A stretch of 64,000 bases of DNA from JAKLIX01 sp964605655. GTDB lineage: Bacteria; Bacteroidota; Bacteroidia; Bacteroidales; CAIXZF01. Below, in pieces: positions 8,951-17,793 of the stretch (within the stretch, counting starts at the first letter, position 1; each line of letters begins with the position of its first letter). Below the pieces are notes generated by a model, which worked only from the letters and a program-made list of their open reading frames with translations, did no database searches and was not told the DNA's origin. A program made the translations under genes and the position numbers. The stretch covers positions 124,001 to 188,000 of the forward strand of contig CAZSDK010000001.1 of the NCBI GenBank assembly GCA_964605655.1, given 5' to 3'.

Positions 8951-9307
8951 GTGAACCTCCTTTTCTCACGATATAAAAGAATCCTGAACCTGAGCCTGAG
9001 CTTTTTCATTCTCTGGCTTTCCTTGGGTTCACTGGTGAATTTCCACCAGCATCATATCTGGAAAAGACTTCTCATCCCCCAGGTTGTAGCCTCCCTCAAG
9101 CAGAAAGACAAACAAAAAGGGCTTGCCTCTGATGCATTTGCACCGCAGGACCACTCTGACAGTGCCCCCTGTGGCTGCTTCTTTTCTCAAGCAGAGAAAA
9201 CAACCTTGTTGCCTTGTACGGAGATCTCATACTCCAATACAGAGGCTGTCGCCACCCTGACTGATTTCTTTGGCCCCTCGAATCTGAGAGCGCCTCCGGT
9301 CGCCTGA
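8951..9307 (+). CDS. Small membrane protein leading a heme-uptake operon
   Basis: A 118-residue protein not assigned to a family. One hydrophobic helix (residues 10-30, LSLSFFILWLSLGSLVNF) is followed by a histidine cluster (HQHH), a charged stretch and a Cys pair (PCGCFF) near residue 80; the C-terminus ends in a Pro-Pro. Small proteins with His and Cys clusters and a PP end are often found before TonB-receptor genes for metals or heme in this phylum, which fits the genes downstream. The GTG start at 8951 is chosen because the promoter -7 box covers the upstream TTG. Base composition resembles its neighbours. Confidence 0.55.
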   Translation: MNLLFSRYKRILNLSLSFFILWLSLGSLVNFHQHHIWKRLLIPQVVASLKQKDKQKGLASDAFAPQDHSDSAPCGCFFSQAEKTTLLPCTEISYSNTEAVATLTDFFGPSNLRAPPVA

Positions 9308-9415
9308 CCTCCTTTTCAAGTCTCCACATTTCTTTTCTTCATGATGGCATGAACCTCGTTTTCGTGCACATGATCTTTCTGATAAAATTATTATTCCATT
9401 AAATATATTTAACCA

Positions 9416-10672
9416 ATGAAACGAATGACAATGTTACCAGCCTTGCTCCTGCTTATGACCGCGGGAAGCCAGGCTCAGGTATCCCTGGCCAAAGACTCTA
9501 TCGCCATGGGAGGATCTTATGCCAATGAAATATACTACAGCATGCCCAACGGACAAGTGGCCGAAGTGCCCAGGAGCACCTGGGACATCGCTTTCCGGAC
9601 CATGATCATGAGCTCCTGCATCATCACCAATGATGGATGCGGAGTAGTGCTGTACACCTATCCCAATGCTGATACCAACGGCTGGGCCATGCTGGACACT
9701 ACCGGGCTTTCGACCTGGACCCCCATGTTCAACGATCCCGATGACTGGGAACTGGGGGCTTTTAACCGTAATGCCGGCGATCATCCCGACTATGGCTGGG
9801 GAGTGTACAACTCTGTCACCCATAACCTGGTCGGAGACTCTCTCTTCGTTATTCAACTCAGGGACGGCAGCTTCAAGAAACTACAGATCGTAAGAAAAAT
9901 TTCCGCCCAGAGCACCTATGTCTTCAAATATGCCAACCTCGACGGTTCCAATGAGGAGGTGGTGAACCTCAACTGCAACACTTATGCGACCAAGGACTTT
10001 GTAGGCATTGACCTGACCATCAACCAGGTTGTTGATTTTCAGCCTGCCAAGGACAGCTGGGACCTGCTTTTCACCAAGTACATGTCGGTACAACCCAATG
10101 GAAGCCCCTATATTGTCACCGGTGTCCTCAGCAACGACGGAGTGGGTGAGACCGAATACTGGAGTGTGGATACCAGCTATGCCGACTGGAGTGCCAATGA
10201 GTTTGATTTCAGCAGGTCTCCCATCGGGTGGAACTGGAAAACCTATACCGGCTCCACTCCTCCCTATGCTGTGGATGATTCTCTGGTATTCTTTGTTAAA
10301 GCGTTGCCAGGTGATGTTTACAAACTGATCTTCACCCGTTTTGACGGGAGCATGACCGGAAAGATTGTCTTCCTGAAAGGGATAATATCAACATCAGGGT
10401 TGGAGGACAACGCTTCATCACCGCTCCTGGCTCTTTACCCAAATCCTTCCTCTGATTACCTTCACCTGCAGTTAGATCCTGATCCCCAGGGAACAGCAAA
10501 TGTAAGGATCACCGATATGCTGGGTAAGACCCTGTACCAGCAATCCATACCGGGGGGAACTTCACAGGAAGTATTGACCATACCCGTGAGTGACTGGCAG
10601 GACGGTTTATACTTTATCAGCATCATAGAGGGAAACCAAACCCATACCGGGAAATTTCTGGTTCGCAAATGA
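9416..10672 (+). CDS. HmuY-like heme-binding protein with T9SS type A sorting domain
   Basis: A 418-residue exported protein: signal peptide to about residue 20, then a HmuY-fold region (about 22-325), then a T9SS sorting domain (YPNPSSDYLHL, about 340-418). The HmuY region has the family's repeated 'tWDIAFrt' and 'DSWDLLFTKYMS' strands and a 'GSMTGKIVFLKG' end. HmuY proteins are hemophores that take heme from host or environmental proteins and pass it to a TonB receptor; the classic ones are lipoproteins. Here surface export through T9SS replaces the lipid anchor. The heme ligands (two His in Porphyromonas, Met in other genera) cannot be assigned by eye. The gene overlaps the receptor gene by 4 nt. 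Confidence 0.75.
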   Translation: MKRMTMLPALLLLMTAGSQAQVSLAKDSIAMGGSYANEIYYSMPNGQVAEVPRSTWDIAFRTMIMSSCIITNDGCGVVLYTYPNADTNGWAMLDTTGLSTWTPMFNDPDDWELGAFNRNAGDHPDYGWGVYNSVTHNLVGDSLFVIQLRDGSFKKLQIVRKISAQSTYVFKYANLDGSNEEVVNLNCNTYATKDFVGIDLTINQVVDFQPAKDSWDLLFTKYMSVQPNGSPYIVTGVLSNDGVGETEYWSVDTSYADWSANEFDFSRSPIGWNWKTYTGSTPPYAVDDSLVFFVKALPGDVYKLIFTRFDGSMTGKIVFLKGIISTSGLEDNASSPLLALYPNPSSDYLHLQLDPDPQGTANVRITDMLGKTLYQQSIPGGTSQEVLTIPVSDWQDGLYFISIIEGNQTHTGKFLVRK

Positions 10673-12900
10673 GTATCCGCACTTCCTGCATCACAGGCGT
10701 CATGGTTTTTATGGCCTTCACCGGCATGGTGAAGGCCCAGCAGGCTCATATCAAGGTCGTTGATGAAAAGACGAGGGAAACGATACCTTACGCCCACATT
10801 TGTCTGGAAGGGATCAAAAACTACCACCAGCAGCACAGCCTTACAGGATTGGACGGCAGGATCGCCAACGACATCAAAGAAAAGTCGAGGCTTGCCATAT
10901 CCTACGTGGGATACCAGACCTACATCGACACCATCCTTCCGGGGCAGAACCTGACGGTGGAACTTAAACCTATCGTGCTGAGTATGAAGGAAGTGGTGGT
11001 CACTGCCCAGTACACCCCTGAAAAAGCCGACCGTTCGATCTATCCCATCAGCGTGATCAACAGCCGTCAGCTGGAACAAAAAGGAGCCACCAACCTCACG
11101 GACGCTTTAAAAAGTGAGTTAGGGTTCAGGGTGACTGATGGCGGAGTGCTGGGAACCAACATCAACCTCCAGGGCCTTTCGGGAGAGAATGTCAAATTCC
11201 TTCTCGACGGGGTTCCTCTCATCGGCAGGATGAACGGGAACCTGGACCTGAACCAGATCAACCTCAATAATGTTGACCATATTGAGGTGATCGAAGGCCC
11301 CATGTCGGTGATTTATGGCAGCAATGCCATGGCCGGGGTGATCAACATCATCTCCAAAGAAAATAAAATTGCCCGCCTGAGTGCATCCGCAGATGCCTAT
11401 TTTGAATCGGCCGGTACTTACAATTTCAATGGAGGGGTCACCACTAAAAAAGGAAGGAATATTGCCGAGATCAACCTGGGCAGGAATTTCTTCGACGGAT
11501 TTTCGAAGCCCGACACTTCGAGGGTCCAGATATATAAGCCGCGGAGGCAGTACCTCGGAGATGCCTACTATATCTATACTATGCCTGGAATGAAGATCAA
11601 GGTTTCGGGCAGTTACTTCAATGAACTGCTGCTGGACAAAGGAATGATGGATCCATACAGTCTGAAAGCCTTTGATTCCTACTTTACCACCATCAAGTAC
11701 TCCGGTAAACTCGACGGTTCAAAAACCTTTGGAAAGAAAAGGTTCCTGAACTTTACAGCCTCATGGTCAGGCTATGACCGGGTTAAAAAGAAGTATTACA
11801 AGGACATGACCACACTTGAGAAAGTGTTGTCACCCAATGCCAGCGACCATGACACCACCACCATTCAGTCGTGGATGATCCGTTCCTCCTATGCAAAGAG
11901 CGACACCTCCTCTCCCTTTAATTACCAGTCGGGCATTGATTTCAACAACGAAAGTGGAACAGGAAAGAGGATACTTGATAACAAACAGCAGGTGGGCGAT
12001 TACGCAGGATTCCTCAGTGTGAAGTACGACCTGACCAGGAATCTGTCCGTTCAGCCGGGGCTCCGGGCCATTTACAACACCAAGTACGATGCTCCCCTGG
12101 TCTATTCACTCAGCCTCAAATGGGAACCCTTCAAAAACCTGCATATTCGGCCGGGCTATTCCAAAGGGTTCCGTTCTCCTTCCATCAAAGAACTCTACCT
12201 TGAATTTGTTGACATCAACCACAATGTGAAAGGAAATCCGGAACTGAGGGCGGAACATTCCCAAAACTTCAGCCTGAGTATCAGCTACTCCCTGGAAAGA
12301 AACACCCGGAATATCCAGGCAGAACTGAGCGCATTCAGTAATGAGGTTAAGGACGGGATCGACCTTGCCTGGTCGGGAGGAGATGACCTTGAGTACTATT
12401 ATATTAATGTGAACCGCTACCGTACACAAGGGATCCAGATTTCGGCCTCCGCCAGTTTCTATCCCTACCTGAGCATCAGAACAGGATTTTCTGAGATAGG
12501 GAGGGCAAACACCCTGAACAGTAATGAAAATGAGAGTTCGGCATTTTTCTACTACCCTGAGGCTACTGCCGACGTATCATGGAAATTCCAGAAAGCTTCG
12601 CTGACTTTATCCCTCTTTTACAAATATACCGGAACCACTCCCATTTACGGATTTTCCGTCGACCAGATCACTGAAAGCAGGATTGACCCTTACCATACCA
12701 TGGATCTCACTGTTACAAAAGGTTTCTTCTTCAATCGGCTCCGTTGGTCTGCCGGTATCAAGAACATCTTCGACAATACAGCCATACCTGCCAGCGGAGC
12801 CTCCGGCGGTCATGGAAGCGGCAGCGGGGGAAGCATCGATGTGGGCTGGGGAAGGACTTTCTTCACCAGGCTTTCCTATACCATTAATCAATACAACTGA
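10669..12900 (+). CDS. TonB-dependent outer-membrane receptor, HmuR-like (heme)
   Basis: A 743-residue receptor. Signal peptide to residue 24, a carboxypeptidase-D-regulatory-like domain at about 26-105, a TonB plug at 120-235 (DALKSELGFRVTDGG, then VIEGPMSVIYGSNAMAGVINI) and a 22-strand barrel to the C-terminal aromatic strand. In the barrel, FRSPSIKELYLEF is followed by a His and GNPELRAE. This matches the FRAP and NPDL boxes, with a histidine between them, of heme/hemoprotein receptors. Together with HmuY-like genes on both sides (4-nt and 1-nt overlaps) this argues for energy-coupled heme import. The TonB/ExbBD partners are not in the window. Confidence 0.85.
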   Translation: MSIRTSCITGVMVFMAFTGMVKAQQAHIKVVDEKTRETIPYAHICLEGIKNYHQQHSLTGLDGRIANDIKEKSRLAISYVGYQTYIDTILPGQNLTVELKPIVLSMKEVVVTAQYTPEKADRSIYPISVINSRQLEQKGATNLTDALKSELGFRVTDGGVLGTNINLQGLSGENVKFLLDGVPLIGRMNGNLDLNQINLNNVDHIEVIEGPMSVIYGSNAMAGVINIISKENKIARLSASADAYFESAGTYNFNGGVTTKKGRNIAEINLGRNFFDGFSKPDTSRVQIYKPRRQYLGDAYYIYTMPGMKIKVSGSYFNELLLDKGMMDPYSLKAFDSYFTTIKYSGKLDGSKTFGKKRFLNFTASWSGYDRVKKKYYKDMTTLEKVLSPNASDHDTTTIQSWMIRSSYAKSDTSSPFNYQSGIDFNNESGTGKRILDNKQQVGDYAGFLSVKYDLTRNLSVQPGLRAIYNTKYDAPLVYSLSLKWEPFKNLHIRPGYSKGFRSPSIKELYLEFVDINHNVKGNPELRAEHSQNFSLSISYSLERNTRNIQAELSAFSNEVKDGIDLAWSGGDDLEYYYINVNRYRTQGIQISASASFYPYLSIRTGFSEIGRANTLNSNENESSAFFYYPEATADVSWKFQKASLTLSLFYKYTGTTPIYGFSVDQITESRIDPYHTMDLTVTKGFFFNRLRWSAGIKNIFDNTAIPASGASGGHGSGSGGSIDVGWGRTFFTRLSYTINQYN

Positions 12901-13895
12901 TGAAGAGACTCATCTTATTATTATTAACCGGATTGTTGCTGAACTCCTGCTTCAAGGAAGATGATGCTGTGCCGCCCCGTCAGCTGGTGGGCTCTGTAGA
13001 TACCATCGGTATGGGCCAGTACTACAAATACCAGTTGTACTTCGACCTGGGGACCGGGGAAGTGGTGAAGTCTAATGCCAAGACAGACTGGGACCTGGGT
13101 TTTGAATGCAGGGCGCAGGGCTTTCATATCATACTCAATACCAGCAACTTCATGAAAGCTGCCGATGCCGGTATCCGGCCTTTCGGACAACCACAGGATA
13201 CCACAGGAATGAAGTGGGTTTTCGACAAGTCGGACGGCAACCTCGATTCCACGGTTTTTTCCCAATGGTACCAGATCTTTGATGGAGATACTGTTTCTAA
13301 CCAGCATGTGTACCTGCTTGACCGTGGTATGGATGAGATGGGCAATGTACTGGGTTTCAGACAGATCATTATTGACAGTCTGAAAAACGGAACCTATTAT
13401 TTCCGGCTGGCCTACCTGGACGGGGGTAGTACGGCAAGTTATAGGTTGACGAAAGATCCTTCAGTGAATTTCCTGCTTTTCACTTTCCGTTTCGGGGGTG
13501 TTGTGCAGCACCTTGAACCTCCCAGGCAAGACTGGGACCTGTTCTTCACACAGTATACCACATTACTATATACGGATCTTGGAGAACCTTACCCCTATCT
13601 TGTTACCGGAGTGCTGCTAAACCGGTACCAGGTGGCCGCCATCCAGGACACTCTTCATACTTATGAGAATCTGACCCATGCGGAGGCTGAAAGTCTGTCA
13701 TTATCGACCCGCATGGACCTTATCGGCTATGACTGGAAGTACTATGATTTTGATAACTCCTTGTACACGATCCGTCCCGGCAGGGTTTATGTTATCCGTG
13801 ACACGGACGGAGACCTGTACAAGATGAGGTTTGTCGGATTTTACAATGCACAGGGCGAGAAGGGCTACCCTGTTATAGAGCACCAAAAGCTCTGA
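12900..13895 (+). CDS. HmuY-like heme-binding lipoprotein
   Basis: A 331-residue lipoprotein: signal peptide with lipobox LLNSC (Cys17), so it is anchored to a membrane leaflet, most likely the outer-membrane surface. The rest follows the HmuY pattern seen in the T9SS-tailed protein two genes upstream: a 'YYKYQLYFDLGTGEVV' start, TDWDLGFECR, QDWDLFFTQYTT, and a C-terminal 'LYKMRFVGFYNAQGEKG'. The operon thus has two different HmuY-type proteins, one T9SS-exported and one lipidated, around a single receptor. Its ATG shares one base with the receptor stop codon. No terminator with a T-run was seen after it. Confidence 0.75.
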   Translation: MKRLILLLLTGLLLNSCFKEDDAVPPRQLVGSVDTIGMGQYYKYQLYFDLGTGEVVKSNAKTDWDLGFECRAQGFHIILNTSNFMKAADAGIRPFGQPQDTTGMKWVFDKSDGNLDSTVFSQWYQIFDGDTVSNQHVYLLDRGMDEMGNVLGFRQIIIDSLKNGTYYFRLAYLDGGSTASYRLTKDPSVNFLLFTFRFGGVVQHLEPPRQDWDLFFTQYTTLLYTDLGEPYPYLVTGVLLNRYQVAAIQDTLHTYENLTHAEAESLSLSTRMDLIGYDWKYYDFDNSLYTIRPGRVYVIRDTDGDLYKMRFVGFYNAQGEKGYPVIEHQKL

Positions 13896-14493
13896 CCCCT
13901 GCTGAGGTCTGAATCGGCACCCCTTTATTGTAAGAACCATTTTACCTGTATGGGCAAATGGTCAGATGGCAATAGATTAGCAATATAACGCTGATTATAT
14001 GCCTTTTATGGACTCATAATTTCCACAAAGGGAAATATGCGGTGGGGTATTGATTCTTTGGTCAAAAACCTACCATTTTTCCCATTTTTATATCCACTTA
14101 TTTCCATGTTTTTGTGTATGGGAATGAGGATCGCTATTTGGAAAGATTCAAAATATGCCCGGGATCAACATTCCCCTCTCCCAACAATATTCAACCACAC
14201 GAATTCATATTTATAAATGTTACTATTGATCTATATCAATACTGCAATTGATATATTTCTTTGTATAATGATGATAAATATCAAGATTCCACGGAGAGAG
14301 AGTATATGGTTTCTTTTTAGATTTGGTTCCCTTAAAATGGCTAACTATCGCGGAATTGGTTATGGTTTAACTGAAAAAGGGGAAAGCGGTAAAAGCCAGG
14401 GTTCTTTTATGCTTTGACTTTTATCATATTAACAAAATTGAATATCAAAATTAATTATCTAAATATCAAAGAATTAACAACAAACAAAACTCA
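13896..14493. other. 598-bp AT-rich intergenic region before the cytochrome island
   Basis: No convincing gene is present. A 66-codon frame at 14217-14417 lacks family resemblance and overlaps the FNR-type box, so it is not called. A 7-bp inverted repeat (ACCATTT/AAATGGT at 13936-13962) follows the HmuY-like gene but has no T-run. The region becomes very AT-rich from about 14180 and contains the FNR-type palindrome at 14226. No perfect TAnnTTTG box was found, so the promoter for the next gene is not located. Confidence 0.5.
14226..14239. promoter_or_regulatory. FNR/CRP-family operator (TTGATctatATCAA)
   Basis: A perfect match to the FNR consensus TTGAT-N4-ATCAA, 255 bp upstream of the first gene of the cytochrome island. 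FNR-type regulators act when oxygen is low. The box is the only exact match I saw in the window. Which regulator binds, and at what distance from the transcription start, is not known. Confidence 0.5.
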
Positions 14494-15867
14494 ATGAACA
14501 TGAAAAAAATCTTTCTATTTCTTGGTTGCTGTTTACTGGGATGGGGTTCCATCTCCCTGATGGCTCAGCAAGGCAATGTGGCAGCGGGCGGTCAGGCCGT
14601 TGGTGCAGGTGGCAGCGTGAGCTATTCCATAGGGCAGGTGAACTACCTTTCAGCTTCAGGAACAGGCGGATCCCTGAACCAGGGATTGCAACAACCTGAC
14701 GGTGCAAGGAGCATTTGCGGTACCCTTACCTATGACAACGCCGCCGGAACTTTCCTTAATAACTGCCAGGTATTTCTGAAACAGGGAGCCGCACTGATCG
14801 CCACCACCTCCTCCGACGCTTCTGGGTACTTTCAATTTAACAATCCTGAAACCGGAGAATACAACCTTGATGCTGCCAGCACCAAGCCCTGGGGATCAGT
14901 GAACGCCACTGACGCTCTGCTGGTGCTGAAACATTTTGTTGGGATGGACCCCCTGGCCGGGCTGAGGCTGGCCGCAGCGGATGTGGACGCAACCACCTAC
15001 ATCAATGCAGCTGATGCATTGTCAGTGATGAAAAGGTTCGTCGGCCTTCAGACTTCATTTATCCCGGGTGACTGGGTATTCGAACATCCCATGGTAAGCT
15101 TCAGCGGAAGCGATAATGTGACCGCCGATTTTAAAGGCCTTTGCTACGGAGATGTTGACGGATCCTACATTCCTCCCTATCTGAAACCCGAGCCCACCCT
15201 CTTCCTCGAACAGAACGGCGTTCAGACCATCGACAACCTCATCGTCTCAGTCCCTGTTCGCCTGAAACAATCGTTGAACTGTGCTGCAGTGTCTCTGGTT
15301 ATGAATTTCCCCTCCAGTGAAATGGAAATCCTCGGTGTGGAAGCTGCCTATGATGCTCAAAACCTCATGTACAACGTGATTGGTAACCAGGTGCGTATCG
15401 GATGGTACACCCTGCATCCTGTGGTCCTGAACCAGAATGAAGTGCTGATGACCCTGAAAGTCCGTCTCACGAACATTCACACCCAGGCTGACCTCAATTT
15501 CGCCATCGATGCAGAAAGCAACGTGGCCGACTTTGAAGGCAATGTACTTGCAGAAAAGACCCTCCTCATTCCTTCACTCGTTGGTACCAGCCAGGGCTTC
15601 ACCCTGAACCAGAACATCCCGAATCCTTTTTCCAGCAACACCCGGATCTCCTATGTCCTCCCCGACGAAGGCTATGTGAAACTGGAACTCCTCAACGTTG
15701 TCGGACAGGAACTTTCCGTCCTTATCGACGGTCAGCAGGATGCAGGTTCTCACGTGTTTGAACTCTCCGCCAATGACCTCTCAAATGGGGTTTATTTCTA
15801 CAGGATGACCGTTATTACCGGTGAACAACAATTCTCACAAACAAAACGGATGGTCATTTCTCACTAA
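14494..15867 (+). CDS. Dockerin/cohesin-like surface protein with T9SS type A sorting domain
   Basis: A 457-residue exported protein. After the signal peptide (to about residue 25) comes the 'GGSVSYSIGQVNY...QGLQQP' segment common at the N-terminus of T9SS cargo. Residues 75-130 form a small beta domain. Residues 130-185 carry two dockerin-like half repeats (NATDALLVLKHFVG and NAADALSVMKRFVG, each after an Asp-rich loop). Residues 230-340 resemble a cohesin fold (VPVRLKQSLNCAAVSLVMNF). The sorting domain begins near residue 372 (NIPNPFSSNTRISY). A dockerin and a cohesin in one chain could let molecules link to each other on the surface. It precedes the hexaheme gene by 75 nt, probably in one transcript. 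Confidence 0.7.
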   Translation: MNMKKIFLFLGCCLLGWGSISLMAQQGNVAAGGQAVGAGGSVSYSIGQVNYLSASGTGGSLNQGLQQPDGARSICGTLTYDNAAGTFLNNCQVFLKQGAALIATTSSDASGYFQFNNPETGEYNLDAASTKPWGSVNATDALLVLKHFVGMDPLAGLRLAAADVDATTYINAADALSVMKRFVGLQTSFIPGDWVFEHPMVSFSGSDNVTADFKGLCYGDVDGSYIPPYLKPEPTLFLEQNGVQTIDNLIVSVPVRLKQSLNCAAVSLVMNFPSSEMEILGVEAAYDAQNLMYNVIGNQVRIGWYTLHPVVLNQNEVLMTLKVRLTNIHTQADLNFAIDAESNVADFEGNVLAEKTLLIPSLVGTSQGFTLNQNIPNPFSSNTRISYVLPDEGYVKLELLNVVGQELSVLIDGQQDAGSHVFELSANDLSNGVYFYRMTVITGEQQFSQTKRMVISH

Positions 15868-15942
15868 ATGAAGTGACTAATAATTCATTTGAAAACAGAA
15901 AATAATAATAAATCAATTTAACATCATCAAAATCAAATTTTT

Positions 15943-17712
15943 ATGAAAAAGCTAAGACTCTTTTTTGTTCTTCCGGTGCTTTTCGTCATGATGCACTTCA
16001 CTGCTTTTGCCCAGGTCCCGGCTCTGATGAGCTATCAGGCCGTAGTGCGCAACAGCAGCAATGCTTTGGTAGTTAATGCTCCTATCGCAATGAAGGTCAG
16101 TATTCTCCAGGGCTCAGCCGTCGGTGCCGCCGTGTTTGAAGAAACCCACCTGGCCAACACCAATGCCAACGGTTTGGTTACCATTGAGATCGGTAACGGA
16201 ACCCTTGTTTCAGGAAGCATCGCAGCCATCGTTTGGACTGCTGGTCCTTTCTTTATCAAGACCGAAACGGACCCCGAAGGTGGAAGCAACTACACCATTG
16301 AGGCAGTTTCGCAAATGATGACCGTTCCTTACGCATTCTATGCCGAGACCTCAGGAAGCTCTCTTCCCGGTCCCCAGGGTCCTGAAGGTCCCCAGGGTCC
16401 TGTCGGCCCCATGGGCCCCCAAGGTCCTGCCGGTGAAGGTATGGAAGTGAATTGTCTGCAGTGCCACAACCACAACCCTGCCACTCCTGCGACAGGCCTC
16501 GCTGCTTTGCTGGAGCATGCAGGCAATGAGTATGAGCACTCAAAACATGCCGAAGGTGCAGAACTTTCCATTGAAGAAGGTTACAGCGCCGGTTGTGCTC
16601 CCTGTCACTCCGACCAGGGTTTCCACAGCGTGGTTGACAATAACACCATCCCTACGTTCAACTTCAATGCAGGAACCGGAAAGTATTCCTTCGCATACAA
16701 TGCTACGGCAGCAAACTCCTCAGCACTCACCACTTTCCCCGGAAACGTGGGTTGCTTTACCTGCCATAAAGGCGCTGCCGGTGATTCCATGGCACTGACC
16801 ACCACCGCACCCGTTCCCATGACTATGTGGGCGATGCCGGGAAATTCAAAAACCATCGACCTGCCACAGAATGGCGGTTCCAGCAACCTCTGCGTAAAAT
16901 GCCACCAGCCCAGGCCTATGCAGGTATCTTCAACCCTCTCCAACGGAGCCAGTGTTGATTACGACGACCTTGCTGCCAATCCCATGAATGTATTCTTTGA
17001 CGCTGTTGTTGGCAATGCTGCCCCCAATAAGCTCATCCCCTCTTACAGGTCACACAACCACTATGGTACCGTAGGTGCTATTTTTGCCGGTATGGGAGCC
17101 GTTGAATTTGCCGGTACCATGAACTATGGCAACAGCACCCACTCCACCACTGCCTCCTGTTCACGTTGCCATATGGCACAACCTACCGGAGCCAACGGAG
17201 GACACTCCTTCTGGGTAAGCAGTTACAACGAGAGCGGTAACAAATCATATAACTTCAAAGGATGTCTCGGTGCCGGTTGCCATACCACCATGACTGCCAC
17301 CACTTCCTCTTTTACCAGCCTGCAGGCCAACACTGTCGAAATGCTTCAGACTCTTGCCGACAAGCTGCGCACCAACGGAGTGGAGATCATGCACAAGAAT
17401 ACCGATGCCGAAAGCAACATTTTTGCTCACCTGACTCCTGAAGGTTATGACGGATACCTCGATATCTATGATCCTTCCACCAACCCCCTGGGAGCCATCA
17501 AGAACCCTGCTCCCGCCAACTCATGGACACAGGATCAGAAGACCTACAACCTGACCCTCACCCCGCTCAGCACCCTGCTGAACGTACAATGGGGAGCCAT
17601 CATCAACTTCCAGCTTTGCCTCAGGGAGTGGAGCCTCGGCGTTCATAACCCTGGTTATTCAGTGGCACTGCTGAACAATACCATTGAATCTCTCACCGAC
17701 GCCGGATTCTAA
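15943..17712 (+). CDS. Collagen-like hexaheme c-type cytochrome
   Basis: A 589-residue exported protein with three parts. After the signal peptide (to about residue 24), residues 25-140 form the beta domain (MSYQAVVRNSSNALV) that in this phylum usually precedes collagen-like or fibre proteins. Residues 142-168 are Gly-X-Y collagen-like triplets. From residue 171 on there are five CXXCH heme sites (CLQCH, CAPCH, CFTCH, CVKCH, CSRCH) and one expanded CX4CH site (CLGAGCH). About 140 residues after the last site have no heme motif. The expected place is the periplasm or cell surface, with the collagen-like part mediating trimerisation or attachment. There is no T9SS tail. A strong terminator follows 26 nt after the stop. 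Confidence 0.8.
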   Translation: MKKLRLFFVLPVLFVMMHFTAFAQVPALMSYQAVVRNSSNALVVNAPIAMKVSILQGSAVGAAVFEETHLANTNANGLVTIEIGNGTLVSGSIAAIVWTAGPFFIKTETDPEGGSNYTIEAVSQMMTVPYAFYAETSGSSLPGPQGPEGPQGPVGPMGPQGPAGEGMEVNCLQCHNHNPATPATGLAALLEHAGNEYEHSKHAEGAELSIEEGYSAGCAPCHSDQGFHSVVDNNTIPTFNFNAGTGKYSFAYNATAANSSALTTFPGNVGCFTCHKGAAGDSMALTTTAPVPMTMWAMPGNSKTIDLPQNGGSSNLCVKCHQPRPMQVSSTLSNGASVDYDDLAANPMNVFFDAVVGNAAPNKLIPSYRSHNHYGTVGAIFAGMGAVEFAGTMNYGNSTHSTTASCSRCHMAQPTGANGGHSFWVSSYNESGNKSYNFKGCLGAGCHTTMTATTSSFTSLQANTVEMLQTLADKLRTNGVEIMHKNTDAESNIFAHLTPEGYDGYLDIYDPSTNPLGAIKNPAPANSWTQDQKTYNLTLTPLSTLLNVQWGAIINFQLCLREWSLGVHNPGYSVALLNNTIESLTDAGF

Positions 17713-17737
17713 TCCCTGTTCCTGAGACTCATCAAAA

Positions 17738-17770
17738 GAGGCTGTCCCCGGCGGGACAGCCTCTTTTTTT
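17738..17770 (+). terminator. Intrinsic terminator after the hexaheme gene
   Basis: A perfect 11-bp stem (GAGGCTGTCCC / GGGACAGCCTC) with a CGGC loop, followed by seven T residues. It separates the 14.5-17.7 kb transcript from the NHL/ResB-CcsA genes. Confidence 0.93.
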
Positions 17771-17793
17771 ATGTTTTTAGTATATTTACGCCC

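Noticed and set aside
14217..14417. 66-codon plus-strand frame in the large intergenic region
   Set aside because: It overlaps the FNR-type box, has no promoter and no family resemblance, and ends before the next gene's leader.
16366..16440. Gly-X-Y repeat region considered as a DNA tandem repeat or CRISPR-like array
   Set aside because: The repeat unit is 9 nt, encodes collagen-like triplets in frame, and has no spacers.
16338..16571. Gly/Pro-rich minus-strand frames opposite the collagen-like segment
   Set aside because: They are the complement of the Gly-X-Y codons, not independent genes.
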